A stretch of DNA of 64,000 nt from Limosilactobacillus pulli (GCF_947381555.1 NZ_CANCWQ010000008.1:13745-77744); one strand, 5' to 3'; counted from the stretch's first letter, positions 8,476-17,751 are shown. Numbers and translations: made by a program. Notes: generated from the letters alone by a model not told the origin.

Positions 8476-9286
8476 ATTTATGCCATAAGAATTTAACGAC
8501 GGCTTTTTGCACTTGCGGATTACGCGTCAATTGTTTATGACTGGCTGTCAGACCGTTGACTACTTGCTCTTGATAAGATTTGGCCCGTGGCGTGACTAAA
8601 TATTTCAAAGCACGCGATGAATTATTGGCAACCATGCCATCTGAATAGTGCCCTTGATTGCCATAAATATTTAAGACGCGGCTGGTTTGAGGATAGGCTT
8701 TTTTAAGGCTGAGCAGCTCATGATAGAGCATGTTCATATGATACGGCCGACCATTTTTAGCCAGCTTTGAGCCAGCATTAGGCTGAATATGCGTGCCGTT
8801 AAACGGTCCGGCAATTGCAACCTGTTTGACGAGGGTTGGCATTTGATTTGAACCACCGTATTTTACCAGACAGTTCATTATTCCCATATTGCCAGTCCCA
8901 ATGCCAACCAGGTTCATCGCTTTAAAATGCCACTTGGCTTGGGATTTTTTAATGACCTGATATGACCAGGTCGCCGTTTTTTGATAATTACCTTCTTGTT
9001 TGGCAAACTTAACGGCCACGATGGGTACAGTACCTTGCTTTAACTGACCGCTTAATTTGACTTTTCCTTGTTTGTTAACCCTGGCATGCAACACGCTGAC
9101 TTTAACGTTGCTTTTTTGCGCAGCCGTGATCAGTGGCATTTCAGCTTGCAGACTGCCGGTCCGATCATGAAAGATAAACGTGGCTGGTTTAATGGCTGCT
9201 GAAGCCGAAAGACTAGTCAGCACCATCCCCAGTAAGATTCCCCAAATGACGCACCACTTTTTCAGTCTTTTTTGATTGATCATCAT
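8474..9286 (-). CDS. DUF915-family protein lacking the catalytic serine (probable pseudoenzyme)
   Basis: Paralogue of the gene at 5870-6721, about 270 residues. It has a signal peptide (KRLKKWCVIWGILLGMVLTSLSASAA). Where the paralogue has GHSMG this protein has GIGTG (Gly at 130), and the oxyanion HGYGSS is replaced by HDRTGS. The D (YSDGMVANNSS) and the C-terminal His remain. It therefore probably does not hydrolyse but may bind. The ATG at 9316 lies inside a TATAATGGGG -10-like box, so I prefer the tandem ATGs at 9286/9283 behind GGGGG. Confidence 0.78.
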   Translation of the reverse strand: MMINQKRLKKWCVIWGILLGMVLTSLSASAAIKPATFIFHDRTGSLQAEMPLITAAQKSNVKVSVLHARVNKQGKVKLSGQLKQGTVPIVAVKFAKQEGNYQKTATWSYQVIKKSQAKWHFKAMNLVGIGTGNMGIMNCLVKYGGSNQMPTLVKQVAIAGPFNGTHIQPNAGSKLAKNGRPYHMNMLYHELLSLKKAYPQTSRVLNIYGNQGHYSDGMVANNSSRALKYLVTPRAKSYQEQVVNGLTASHKQLTRNPQVQKAVVKFLWHK

Positions 9287-9438
9287 CTCATAACCCCCAT
9301 TATCAGATGACCCCATTATACGCGTTTCATTTTAGAACGGGGTAATTTGACTAAACAACCTATTTACGTCTAGAATTTAGTTATCAATACCCAAACAATG
9401 AATCGCATGGCTTGATTATCGGAAAGGTGGGTGATGCA

Positions 9439-10320
9439 ATGCGCAAGCAGGCATCGGCAACAAGAGTGGGGCTGCTTGATCTGTTGATGATTACGATTGG
9501 CTGTGGAATCTATGCACTGGGCTTTGTTAAGATCAACATTGCCAATCGACTGGCAGAAGGTGGGGTTACTGGGATTTCGCTGATTATCTATCATCTTTTC
9601 CACGTCGACCCTTCAATTTCAACCCTTTGTATCAACATTCCACTGATTTTGGTCGGCTATCGGCTGCTGGGACGCCGCGCCTTAATTTATACAGTTTATG
9701 GAACGATCTGGCTTTCGATATGGATTTGGATCTGGCAGCGAGTCCCGTTTACCTTAAACATTCATCATGATCTCTTTATTTCCGGGGTGCTGGCCGGACT
9801 GATCGGTGGTTTTGGCTCCGGGATCGTTTATCGCTTTGATGGAACCACCGGTGGCTCAGACGTAGTAGCGCGAATGTTTGAAAGGCATCGTGGCGTTCCC
9901 ATGGGTCGCTCGCTTTTGATATGTGATGCGATCGTTTTAACCGCGTCGCTTTCCTATATTGACATTAGAAAGATGATGTACACGCTTTTAGCATCATATG
10001 TCTTTTCCAAGGTCGTCAACTTCACTCAAGTCGGCTCTTATCCAGCTCAAGGCTTTATTATTATCTCCAGTCAAACTGAGGAGATCAGCAATCAGATCAT
10101 GTGGCAATTAGAGCGCGGCGTGACGCTTTTAAACAGTGAAGGCGCGTATTCACATCGTCCAGGACAGGCCATCTATTGCGTTGTGGCCTCTGAAGAAGTC
10201 GTTACTCTAAAACGGTTAATCAACGAGATTGACCCACATGCCTTCATTACCACGTTTGACGTTGATAGCGTGGCAGGTGAGGGCTTTACTTACGATCTGC
10301 CAGATCAGTCACATAATTGA
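9439..10320 (+). CDS. YitT family membrane protein (DUF2179)
   Basis: Integral membrane protein of unknown transport or structural role. Five to six hydrophobic helices fill residues about 10-190, with the family signatures LAEGGVTGISLI and FDGTTGGSDVVARM; the cytoplasmic DUF2179 domain follows (about 210-285, SEEVVTLKRLINEIDPHAFITTFDV). Start ATG 9439 has GGAAAGGTGGG upstream; a TTG at 9412 in frame has none. 293 residues is the usual length. Monocistronic with a weak terminator after it. Confidence 0.87.
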   Translation: MRKQASATRVGLLDLLMITIGCGIYALGFVKINIANRLAEGGVTGISLIIYHLFHVDPSISTLCINIPLILVGYRLLGRRALIYTVYGTIWLSIWIWIWQRVPFTLNIHHDLFISGVLAGLIGGFGSGIVYRFDGTTGGSDVVARMFERHRGVPMGRSLLICDAIVLTASLSYIDIRKMMYTLLASYVFSKVVNFTQVGSYPAQGFIIISSQTEEISNQIMWQLERGVTLLNSEGAYSHRPGQAIYCVVASEEVVTLKRLINEIDPHAFITTFDVDSVAGEGFTYDLPDQSHN

Positions 10321-10330
10321 AGATCGCTTA

Positions 10331-10361
10331 CAAAAGATGGGTACCAAAGCCTGTCTTTTTA
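10331..10361 (+). terminator. Probable terminator after yitT-family gene
   Basis: Short stem AAAGAtGG / CCtgTCTTT with a T-rich tail (TTTTTATTTTC). Confidence 0.45.
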
Positions 10362-10466
10362 TTTTCACTTGATTGACAGCGCTTTTAAAATGACGGTGAT
10401 GCCCGCACAGACAGCCGATTTTAGGTTATACTGAATTCAACAATATTTTTAAGAAGGCGCTTATTT

Positions 10467-11420
10467 ATGCAAACGATTAAAATCGGTCAAACCAATTGGG
10501 AAGCCGCAAACGTTGCCTTGGGCATCATGCGGATGGGAACTTTACCGGTCGAGGACTGCACCAAGGCATTACTGGCAGCACACGAAGCAGGAATCAATTT
10601 CATCGATTCGGCTGATATTTATGGTCGTGATCCTAAACTGGGGCGTGGCTCATCTGAGATTCACTTTGGCCAAGCCTTAAAGCAAAGTGGCCTGAAGCGA
10701 TCGGATTTCTTTATTCAGTCCAAAGGTGGCCTCTACGCTGATGAAACCGGTCAGATCACGCGCTACGACTCATCCAAAAAGCATTTGATCAAGTCAGTGG
10801 ATGGTATTTTACAACGGATGGGCATTGACTATCTGGACTCATTTTTGATTCACCGTCCGGATCCTTTGATGGAACCTGATCAGATTGCCGCCGCCTTTGA
10901 TGAGCTGCAACAGGCCGGCAAGGTGCGTCACTTTGGCGTTTCCAACTTTAATCCCCAACAGATTGAACTTTTGCAGCAAGTTTGCAGCCAGCACCTGTTG
11001 ATCGATCAGTTACAGTTTTCCATTATGCATACCGGGATGATCGACTTTGGTCTACATACCAATATGACCGATCCGGCTTCGATCAGTCACGATGGTGGTC
11101 TCTTGGAATATCTACGTTGCAAGCACATGACGATTCAGACCTGGTCACCATTTCAATATGGTACGTTTGCGGGAACCTTTATTGATAACGAAGAGTTTCA
11201 TGAATTAAACGTGGTCTTAAAGCAGCTGGCTGATAAGTATCACGTTTCCAAAAATGCGATTGCGGTTGCCTGGATTCTCAGACATCCCGCTAAGATGCAG
11301 GTACTGCTGGGCACGATGAATCCACAGCATATTTTAGACAGTGCAAAAGGCAGTGATGTTACTCTAACGGCTCAAGAATGGTACGATGTCTATCTGGCGG
11401 CCGGCAATACGCTGCCTTAA
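10467..11420 (+). CDS. Aldo/keto reductase (YdhF-like)
   Basis: NAD(P)H-dependent carbonyl reductase with the (beta/alpha)8 barrel of the AKR superfamily, 317 residues. Visible are the catalytic D-Y pair (FIDSADIYG, about residues 47-55), K (QSKGG, about 85), H (FLIHRPDPL, about 123) and the cofactor part VLLGTMNPQHI near the end. It resembles the COG4989 oxidoreductase subgroup. Ribosome site AAGAAGGCG. Only 12 bases separate its stop from the next start, and its stop overlaps the next ribosome site, so the two form an operon. Substrate unknown. Confidence 0.87.
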   Translation: MQTIKIGQTNWEAANVALGIMRMGTLPVEDCTKALLAAHEAGINFIDSADIYGRDPKLGRGSSEIHFGQALKQSGLKRSDFFIQSKGGLYADETGQITRYDSSKKHLIKSVDGILQRMGIDYLDSFLIHRPDPLMEPDQIAAAFDELQQAGKVRHFGVSNFNPQQIELLQQVCSQHLLIDQLQFSIMHTGMIDFGLHTNMTDPASISHDGGLLEYLRCKHMTIQTWSPFQYGTFAGTFIDNEEFHELNVVLKQLADKYHVSKNAIAVAWILRHPAKMQVLLGTMNPQHILDSAKGSDVTLTAQEWYDVYLAAGNTLP

Positions 11421-11432
11421 AGGAGAATTGAA

Positions 11433-13415
11433 TTGACCAAAGAAATTACCATTGGGATGATTGCCCATGTTGACGCTGGTAAAACCACGCTTTCTGAAGC
11501 ACTGCTCTATCAGACAGGCACGATTCGCAAACTAGGGCGTGTCGACAATGGAGATGCTTTTTTAGACTCTGATCAGCTCGAAAAAAAAAGGGGGATTACG
11601 ATTTTTTCGCATCAGGCCCACCTTGAGTATGACGATACATTGATTACGCTTTTGGATACGCCGGGGCACGTTGATTTTGCCAGCCAAACAGAGCAGGTTC
11701 TGCACGTTTTGGACTATGCGATTCTGGTGATTTCGGCTACCGATGGCATCAAGGGCTATACCAAGACGCTGTGGCAGCTGCTAGCCAAAAATAAGATTCC
11801 CACGTTTGTTTTTGTTAATAAAATGGATGCCGATACCGCAGATGGCAAAACGATTCTAAAACAACTGCAAAAAGAGCTGTCACCAGGATGCTTTGCGTTA
11901 ACTGACTTTGATGGCAATTTGCTTTCGCTTGATAAGCTGGACTATGAAGAACTGGCCATGCAAGATGATGATGCACTTTTAGAGTATCTGGACCAGGGAC
12001 GCTTAAGCGATTCGCACATCCAAGCAATGATCCAGCAACGCAGGCTTTTCCCATGCTGTTTTGGTTCAGCACTAAAGCTGCAGGGAATCGATGCCTTATT
12101 GGTCGCGATTGCCAAATGGACCCAGTCAAAAGCGTTTGGTGATGAGTTTGCTGCCCGCGTCTTTAAGATTTCACATGACGATCGTGGTGAACGCTTGACC
12201 TGGGTACGAGTAATGGGCGGCATGCTCAAAGCAAAAACCGAGCTGTTGCCCGATCAAAAGGCCAATCAGCTGCGCATATATAATGGCGGACGGTTTAACA
12301 TTGTCAACAGCGTCAAAGCCGGGCAGACTTGTGCAATTGCTGGTCTGACTGCTACCTATCCAGGACAAGGTCTGGGCAGCTTGCAAGACGATACACAGAC
12401 GATCATGCAACCGGTTTTAAGCTATGCGATTGATCTAAAGGAAAATGACGTTCATCGGTGTCTTAAGGCCATGCAGACACTGGCCGATGAGGATCCGCAG
12501 CTGCACGTAGTCTGGAATGAACAGCTGCAAGAAATCCAGGTCCAGATCATGGGAACCGTCCAATTGGAGATCCTTCAGCAACAGTTAGCGGAGCGCTTCG
12601 GATTGGACGTTGACTTTGTTGAAGGCGGGATTTTATATCGTGAGACCATCACGGCACCAATCGAGGGCGTCGGACATTTTGAGCCCTTACGTCACTATGC
12701 CGAGGCTCATCTGAAATTGGAGCCGTTAAAACGCGGTACAGGGATGCAATATGCCAGCGATTGCAGCGTAAACGTGCTGAATAAAAATTGGCAGCATCAA
12801 ATCATCACCAGTCTGGAACAATCCAGTCCTAGGGGTGTCTTGATCGGCGCACCCCTGATTGATGTCAAAGTAACACTGGTTGGCGGTCGTGCACATGTCA
12901 AGCATACCGAGGGCGGCGATTTTCGTCAGGCCGCCAGTCGAGCATTGCGTCAGGGATTAATGATGCTAAAGGCGCAAAATCAGTGCCTACTGTTGGAGCC
13001 CTGGTATCGTTTCCGACTTACGGTGCCTGACAAACAAGTTGGCCGTGCACTTAATGATCTGCAGCGCATGCATGGCAAGGTTGATCCAATTGACCAAACC
13101 AATCAATCTGGCCAGTTGATTGGCAGGACTGTACTGACAGGACTGGTCCCGGTTGCCCAGCTGCGCGACTATGCAACGGCACTGCGCAGCTATACGCATG
13201 GTCAAGGTCAGCTGGAATGTTTAGTGGATGGCTACCGACCGTGTCATAATGCTGAAAATTTCATCGAACAGGCTAACTATGTTCCAACTGCCGATCTTAA
13301 AAATACACCGGATTCAGTCTTTTGTGCGCATGGGGCGGGGTATCCGGTTAAATGGGATCAAGTCCCCAATACCATGCACTGCGACTATTACTGCGACTTT
13401 ATGCATAACAATTAA
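11433..13415 (+). CDS. TetM-like ribosomal protection family GTPase
   Basis: EF-G-like translational GTPase of 660 residues in the TetM/TetO class, which displace tetracycline from ribosomes. G1 AHVDAGKTT (11-19), G3 DTPGHVDF, G4 NKMD, and the EF-G domains II-V follow; the end CAHGAGYPVKWD corresponds to the TetM-type RAHGGGY motif with a Cys-containing tail. TTG 11433 is the start, 7 bases after AAAGGAG. Chromosomal, no mobile element adjacent, and base use like its neighbours. Many lactobacilli carry such core homologues without tetracycline resistance, so resistance should not be assumed. Confidence 0.8.
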   Translation: MTKEITIGMIAHVDAGKTTLSEALLYQTGTIRKLGRVDNGDAFLDSDQLEKKRGITIFSHQAHLEYDDTLITLLDTPGHVDFASQTEQVLHVLDYAILVISATDGIKGYTKTLWQLLAKNKIPTFVFVNKMDADTADGKTILKQLQKELSPGCFALTDFDGNLLSLDKLDYEELAMQDDDALLEYLDQGRLSDSHIQAMIQQRRLFPCCFGSALKLQGIDALLVAIAKWTQSKAFGDEFAARVFKISHDDRGERLTWVRVMGGMLKAKTELLPDQKANQLRIYNGGRFNIVNSVKAGQTCAIAGLTATYPGQGLGSLQDDTQTIMQPVLSYAIDLKENDVHRCLKAMQTLADEDPQLHVVWNEQLQEIQVQIMGTVQLEILQQQLAERFGLDVDFVEGGILYRETITAPIEGVGHFEPLRHYAEAHLKLEPLKRGTGMQYASDCSVNVLNKNWQHQIITSLEQSSPRGVLIGAPLIDVKVTLVGGRAHVKHTEGGDFRQAASRALRQGLMMLKAQNQCLLLEPWYRFRLTVPDKQVGRALNDLQRMHGKVDPIDQTNQSGQLIGRTVLTGLVPVAQLRDYATALRSYTHGQGQLECLVDGYRPCHNAENFIEQANYVPTADLKNTPDSVFCAHGAGYPVKWDQVPNTMHCDYYCDFMHNN

Positions 13416-13451
13416 TGCAGACGAATCGTCACACTGCAATCTAAACAACCT

Positions 13452-13492
13452 AAAAACGCTCTGCTTGTCAATCTGGCAACCAGGGCGTTTTT
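13452..13492. terminator. Bidirectional terminator
   Basis: Stem AAAAACGCTCTG / CAGGGCGTTTTT between the converging GTPase and pepI genes. Confidence 0.8.
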
Positions 13493-13501
13493 AAATAATA
13501 A

Positions 13502-14380
13502 TTAATCGTGCTGATTCAGCCAGTCTTGCAAGACAGCCTGATATTCCAGCGGCTTTTCGACGAACGACATATGCCGCGTTCCGTCAAACATATGCCATTT
13601 GGCGTTAGGCAGGGCATCATACATTGTCTTGGCAACTAGTGGTGTACATAGATCGTTGGTACCATTGGTAATCAGTGTTGGTACGTACAGATTCCGCAGT
13701 TTTTCGGTATAGTCATAGTCTTTTAGATTGCCGGTCGGGGTAAATTCATTGGGGCCCCAGGCAGTCTGATAGGCCAGCTCACCAACGTTTTTCTCGCGCC
13801 ATAGATACTCTGGCGCATTCTCATCCGGCTCTGCAGCTGCATGCAGCTCCATAAATCTGGCGTTGACTCGTTGATAGGCATCACCGGTAAAATCGTCAGC
13901 AGCCTCGGCTTTAGCAATAACGTCTTGATCTGCTTTACTCATAAAACTGATCAGGCGATGTTGCTCGCGACCCCATAATTGGGCATCGGAAAGGGTACTG
14001 GAAAGAATCAGGCTCTTGATTCCAGCAGGCATCTCATCACAAAGATACATAATTGCCAGCATCCCGCCCCAGGATTGACCAAGCAGGTGGATACGGTCCA
14101 GATGCAGCCGGTCGCGCAGATTCTTCAATTCACGCAGCCAGGTTTTAGCATTATAGACGCGCGGATCATCTGGCATTGAAGAAAGACCGCAGCCAATCTG
14201 ATCATACATGATTAATTGACGCTGATCATGCTTAGCCAGTTCATCCAATGACTCAAAATAGTTGTGCGTTGATCCGGGTCCGCCATGCAGCAGCAATAAT
14301 GGCGCTTTGTCACTGGGTTCACCGACAATCCGGTAATACGTTCGGTAAGGTCCAAATGGAATAAAACCGTCTTTGATCAT
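13502..14380 (-). CDS. pepI: Proline iminopeptidase
   Basis: Cytoplasmic peptidase releasing N-terminal proline from peptides, part of lactic acid bacterial casein/peptide breakdown. Alpha/beta hydrolase of peptidase family S33, 292 residues. The HGGPG motif (about 35-39) forms the oxyanion hole, GQSWGG (about 104-109) holds the nucleophile, with D in NGTNDLCTP and H in GTRHMSF. ATG 14380 follows TTGGGAG; the TTG at 14395 overlaps that site. Monocistronic with terminator downstream. Confidence 0.9.
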   Translation of the reverse strand: MIKDGFIPFGPYRTYYRIVGEPSDKAPLLLLHGGPGSTHNYFESLDELAKHDQRQLIMYDQIGCGLSSMPDDPRVYNAKTWLRELKNLRDRLHLDRIHLLGQSWGGMLAIMYLCDEMPAGIKSLILSSTLSDAQLWGREQHRLISFMSKADQDVIAKAEAADDFTGDAYQRVNARFMELHAAAEPDENAPEYLWREKNVGELAYQTAWGPNEFTPTGNLKDYDYTEKLRNLYVPTLITNGTNDLCTPLVAKTMYDALPNAKWHMFDGTRHMSFVEKPLEYQAVLQDWLNQHD

Positions 14381-14528
14381 CAAAATCACTCCCAAAGCGA
14401 ATTGTTGCTTATAATTTTAAGTTTCATTTTGATTAGTGACAAGTTGAAAATGAAACCGTTTGAAAAATTAAGGTCTGAATCGATTGGTTTAGCAATTCAG
14501 GGATGCTAATCATTTTACAGCAGTTTGG

Positions 14529-15014
14529 TCATATTTTGTACCAGATTTCGTCAGCATGCTCAGAAGCAGCGATACCGCGATTAACATAGCCATTTTTTTC
14601 ATAAAACGGTACGCGATCAATCAAACAAGTCAAAGCAATATGGTGACGCTGATTTTGAATGGCCAGATCTTCAAACGCACTCAGCAGCTGCGAGCCGATG
14701 CCTTGACCGTGATATACGGGATCAACAGCAATCGTTTGAATCGTTTGGTTGCCACCAGGCTGCTGGCGATTTTGGACATCAGCTTCATACATCCAATCCT
14801 CAATGTATTCAAACTGCTGGTCAACAGCCGGACCAACAATAAAGCCAGCGATCCGATCATATTCATCACGAGCAACTAAAAACGTATCGGCCAGTTGATT
14901 GATGCGGGCTTGGTATTGCTCGGCAGTACCAGCTTCAGCTTCATTAAAACCGAGCCGTTCAATTCTTAAAATAGCAGCCAAATCCTGAGGGTGAACGATA
15001 TCAATCTTAGTCAT
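14529..15014 (-). CDS. GNAT family N-acetyltransferase
   Basis: A 161-residue acetyl-CoA-dependent acetyltransferase. Motif A reads AVDPVYHGQGIGSQLL (about 95-111), the pyrophosphate-binding loop of GNAT enzymes, followed by motif B with VPFYEKNGYVNRG. The first half (HPQDLAAILRIERLGFNEAEA) is typical of the arylalkylamine/polyamine-like subgroup. Ribosome site AAGGAG. The acceptor substrate is unknown. Standing alone. Confidence 0.85.
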   Translation of the reverse strand: MTKIDIVHPQDLAAILRIERLGFNEAEAGTAEQYQARINQLADTFLVARDEYDRIAGFIVGPAVDQQFEYIEDWMYEADVQNRQQPGGNQTIQTIAVDPVYHGQGIGSQLLSAFEDLAIQNQRHHIALTCLIDRVPFYEKNGYVNRGIAASEHADEIWYKI

Positions 15015-15120
15015 AGAAACTCCTTAAAATAATTGGCATAGGTAATAAGAATATTTAAAAAAAGCAAACGCATTAAAACTAAAATTTTAATGCTACTTTC
15101 GAAAAACAGGGAGATAAAAA

Positions 15121-15157
15121 TACCCGCCAAGTTTTAAACAGCTTGACGAGCATTTTT
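15121..15157 (-). terminator. PepSY gene terminator
   Basis: Minus-strand stem GCTCGTCAAG / CTTGGCGGGT followed by ATTTTTATC. Confidence 0.6.
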
Positions 15158-15160
15158 TAG

Positions 15161-15706
15161 CTAATCATCGGTCTCGACACTGATCACCTTTTTGTTGACA
15201 GCATTGATTTTAACTTCGGTTTTTTGATGACCGTCAACCACGTCAACTTGCCAGATCGTTTGACCATCATCGGTTTCCAGCGTCCATTCACGGCCTTGAC
15301 CGGATTTAGCGGCTTTTTCAGCTAATTGATTAGCTTTTTGGCGGCTGATGACCTGATTAAGCTTAATGGCTGTTTCATGATCATCTGCATCAAGCTTTTC
15401 GGTTTTGGCAGCTGACAATTTGCCAGTCTGTGCATCGATCTTAGCTGAGTATTCTTTTTGCGAATCAAATCCGGAAATCTCGTACTGGTAGTGATTCAGA
15501 TGTTTTTCTAGACTGATTTCGCTAATTTTAGCCTTGGCATACTTTTGTTTGAATTTAGCAACGGCCTGTTTTTCATTCAATTTAATATTCTGAGCAGCAG
15601 CTTGGACCGTTTGCGACCATTCTGCTGTCGTGGCAAACGTCCCGCTTGACACCGTGGCAGCTAATAAAACCGCTGCAGTGAGCCGGATCAATTTGTGAGT
15701 TGTCAT
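15161..15706 (-). CDS. Secreted PepSY domain protein
   Basis: A 181-residue exported protein. Signal peptide: MTTHKLIRLTAAVLLAATVSSGTFA, with cleavage near FATTA. Two PepSY-like units are seen: about 45-100 (EKQAVAKFKQKY...YSAKIDAQTGKL) and about 110-180 (NQVISRQKANQLAEKAAKS...VKINAVNKKVISV). PepSY domains are thought to inhibit peptidases or chaperone at the cell surface. ATG 15706 is chosen because AAAGGAGG lies 7 bases upstream; the frame extends further but without a ribosome site. Role unknown. Confidence 0.85.
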   Translation of the reverse strand: MTTHKLIRLTAAVLLAATVSSGTFATTAEWSQTVQAAAQNIKLNEKQAVAKFKQKYAKAKISEISLEKHLNHYQYEISGFDSQKEYSAKIDAQTGKLSAAKTEKLDADDHETAIKLNQVISRQKANQLAEKAAKSGQGREWTLETDDGQTIWQVDVVDGHQKTEVKINAVNKKVISVETDD

Positions 15707-15890
15707 AATTTTCCTCCTTTGATATATTATGTAATTGGCTATCTTTAAGTGGATGGCCTGCATCTCTAGCTTAATTATACAAAATAGCAAAGTGTTTTCA
15801 ACTAATTGAACGATTGTCTGTTAGTTGACTAGTGATACCAAGCCATTAATGCTAAAATGACGTTGAAATTCATGAAAAGGCGTTGATAGC

Positions 15891-16817
15891 ATGTGCACGG
15901 CAATCAGCTTTACAACCAGACAGCAGCACCGTTTTTTAGGCCGCACGATGGATTTTCCGCTTCGTTCCACACCTTGGCAGCAAGGTTATCTGCCAATTGA
16001 TTATCATTGGCAGAGCCTGCCTAAATTCAATTCTTTTACTAATGATTATGCTATTTTGGGGGGCATGCGAGAAATCAATGGTCATTATTTAATTGGCGAT
16101 GGCTTAAATTCAGCGGGGCTTTGGATAGCCGAGCTTTATTTTCCTGGTCCGCAGCTTTATTATGATCATCCCCAAGTGCATTGTCTAAATCTGTCGCCCC
16201 AAGACATGATTGGCTGGCTGCTGGGCATGCACGCGTCAGTTGCTGAAATCGCTGCGGAATTGGACTCAGTTGCGTTAAATGGCGTAATCTGGCATGACGA
16301 TGACATCGTTCATCCCTTCCACTGGCTCTTAAATGACGATACAGGCACCTATCTGATTGAACCCACGCAATATCATTTGACGCTTCAAGCCTTGCCGTTG
16401 GGGGTCTTGACCAATAGTCCCCGCTACGCAAAGCAGCGTCAAAAACTAACCAGTTATCTAGGAATCGATCCAAAGGCCAGTGATGCTGAAGTAATGATGG
16501 CGATTCGCAGTTCCAAGGCTCCCCTGCCCTCACAAAGGACACCGACTTCACGCTTTATCAATGCTGCGGTGAGTCTTTGGCAGGCATCCCCGTTCGACGA
16601 TAGTGATCAAGAGGCATTTAGCCTGTCCTCTAAAATTTTAAAGCAAGTCGAAATGAACCAGCTTCCCGGACATGACGTTTATACTCATTATCGAGAAACA
16701 GTCGACGCGCATGCACAAACCAGTTATTTTTATGATCTAACCACGCGGCAAAAACTGGTTCATCGTTTGCCTGATCTGATGGCGCGTTTCGATCAGCCAT
16801 CCCTTTTTAAAAGCTAA
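15891..16817 (+). CDS. Choloylglycine hydrolase family (bile salt hydrolase / penicillin V acylase-like)
   Basis: Ntn-hydrolase cleaving a linear amide, such as glyco- or tauro-conjugated bile salts or penicillin V; natural substrates may also be N-acyl homoserine lactone-type amides. 308 residues. Cys2 becomes the N-terminal nucleophile after Met removal (MCTAISF). Matching family residues: R18/D21 in GRTMDF, LTNSP with the conserved Asn, and TSRF with the Arg. The substrate loops (QLYYDHPQ, WLLGM) differ from well-known BSH, so specificity cannot be read. Its own terminator follows. Confidence 0.82.
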   Translation: MCTAISFTTRQQHRFLGRTMDFPLRSTPWQQGYLPIDYHWQSLPKFNSFTNDYAILGGMREINGHYLIGDGLNSAGLWIAELYFPGPQLYYDHPQVHCLNLSPQDMIGWLLGMHASVAEIAAELDSVALNGVIWHDDDIVHPFHWLLNDDTGTYLIEPTQYHLTLQALPLGVLTNSPRYAKQRQKLTSYLGIDPKASDAEVMMAIRSSKAPLPSQRTPTSRFINAAVSLWQASPFDDSDQEAFSLSSKILKQVEMNQLPGHDVYTHYRETVDAHAQTSYFYDLTTRQKLVHRLPDLMARFDQPSLFKS

Positions 16818-16851
16818 AAAAGCGTCTGGCGTATCCTGCCAGACGCTTTTA
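16816..16851 (+). terminator. Terminator of choloylglycine hydrolase gene
   Basis: Stem AAAGCGTCTGGC / GCCAGACGCTTTT, 10 bp or more, with a short T tail. Confidence 0.8.
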
Positions 16852-16887
16852 TATTGACAATGATAAGTTTTTAGATCTGCTTAGAAC

Positions 16888-17418
16888 TTAAATGCTGTAT
16901 TGGCCCATGATTGCCATCTCATCCAAAACCTCGCCAATCGTAGCCTCATGAAGCTTGGCATATCTGGGTGCTACCATCAGCCCATCGTCTAGATAGTAAT
17001 CGATAATATTGCGATAGCCCTTTCCTGGTTGAACCAATGGATTACGCTCAATCTGAATGCGTGATTTCCGGGTTAATGGCGGGTACTGCCCGCGATAGTT
17101 TTCATCAAAGATTGCCCGATTCAAATCGTTGATCATCACGTGGTAATTGCAGATCAAGCGGTGTTGATTCATTTTGGCCAGGTCTTTTTTGTAAACATGC
17201 TTTTCAAGATACTGCAAAGTCTGAAAGGCCACTTTTGGATCCCATTCTCTTACAAAAGACTGGCCTTTGCGTACCTGCTTAATGGCTTTCTTAGTTGCGT
17301 CGGTATGCTTACACACTTTTTTGATTTTCTTCTTTGGCAAGACAACGATGATTGATTCCAAAAGCTGCCAATCTGCTCCGGTAAGCGTCACGTAGATCCC
17401 TTCTTTACTTGATTTCAA
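16888..17418 (-). CDS. Hypothetical protein, 176 aa
   Basis: I do not recognise this family. The product is soluble-looking and basic in the first 60 residues (LPKKKIKKVCKHTDATKKAIKQVRKG), with a Tyr-rich C-terminal half (YHVMINDLNRAIFDENYRGQYPP, GKGYRNIIDYYLDDG). No signal peptide, transmembrane helix or known motif is visible. The start ATG 17418 is behind AAAAGACCGATTAG, a poor ribosome site, so the start could be internal. Codon use looks like neighbours. It is divergent from nothing and is followed by the shared terminator at 16816. Confidence 0.6.
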   Translation of the reverse strand: MKSSKEGIYVTLTGADWQLLESIIVVLPKKKIKKVCKHTDATKKAIKQVRKGQSFVREWDPKVAFQTLQYLEKHVYKKDLAKMNQHRLICNYHVMINDLNRAIFDENYRGQYPPLTRKSRIQIERNPLVQPGKGYRNIIDYYLDDGLMVAPRYAKLHEATIGEVLDEMAIMGQYSI

Positions 17419-17751
17419 TCTAATCGGTCTTTTAAAACTTCAAGTATTATACCATGATCAATATCAAATTCACGCATAAAGGGCTGAATATTTTTAGTAG
17501 TCAAAAATTTTGAACCTTATGGCTACTGTTATTTTGGCTGTAAAAAAGCATAATATCGAAATGCAAAACGGTTTATCAATCAGCAAATAAAAATGAATTT
17601 ACTGGCTGCTAATCAATGCTGACCTAAACAGGAGAGTTTTTACATAATATAAATTATCGTTAATAAATTTACGGGATAATAGCAAGGATTGCCCTATTAT
17701 TGCCAACCGTTTATCAGTTATAATTAAATAAAATGATTTGGGAGGAATCTT
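17419..17751. other. Intergenic region upstream of the antiporter
   Basis: AT-rich. A possible stem-loop at 17675-17700 (GATAATAG / CTATTAT) precedes a TATAAT at about 17718 and the GGGAGG ribosome site of the antiporter. No gene seen. Confidence 0.4.

Noticed and set aside
11433..13415. Acquired tetracycline resistance gene
   Set aside because: No mobile element or change in base use around it; many lactobacilli have chromosomal homologues of this class, so resistance is not claimed.
15891..16817. Definite bile salt hydrolase assignment
   Set aside because: Catalytic residues are those of the whole choloylglycine hydrolase family; the substrate loops cannot separate bile salt from penicillin V or other amide activity.
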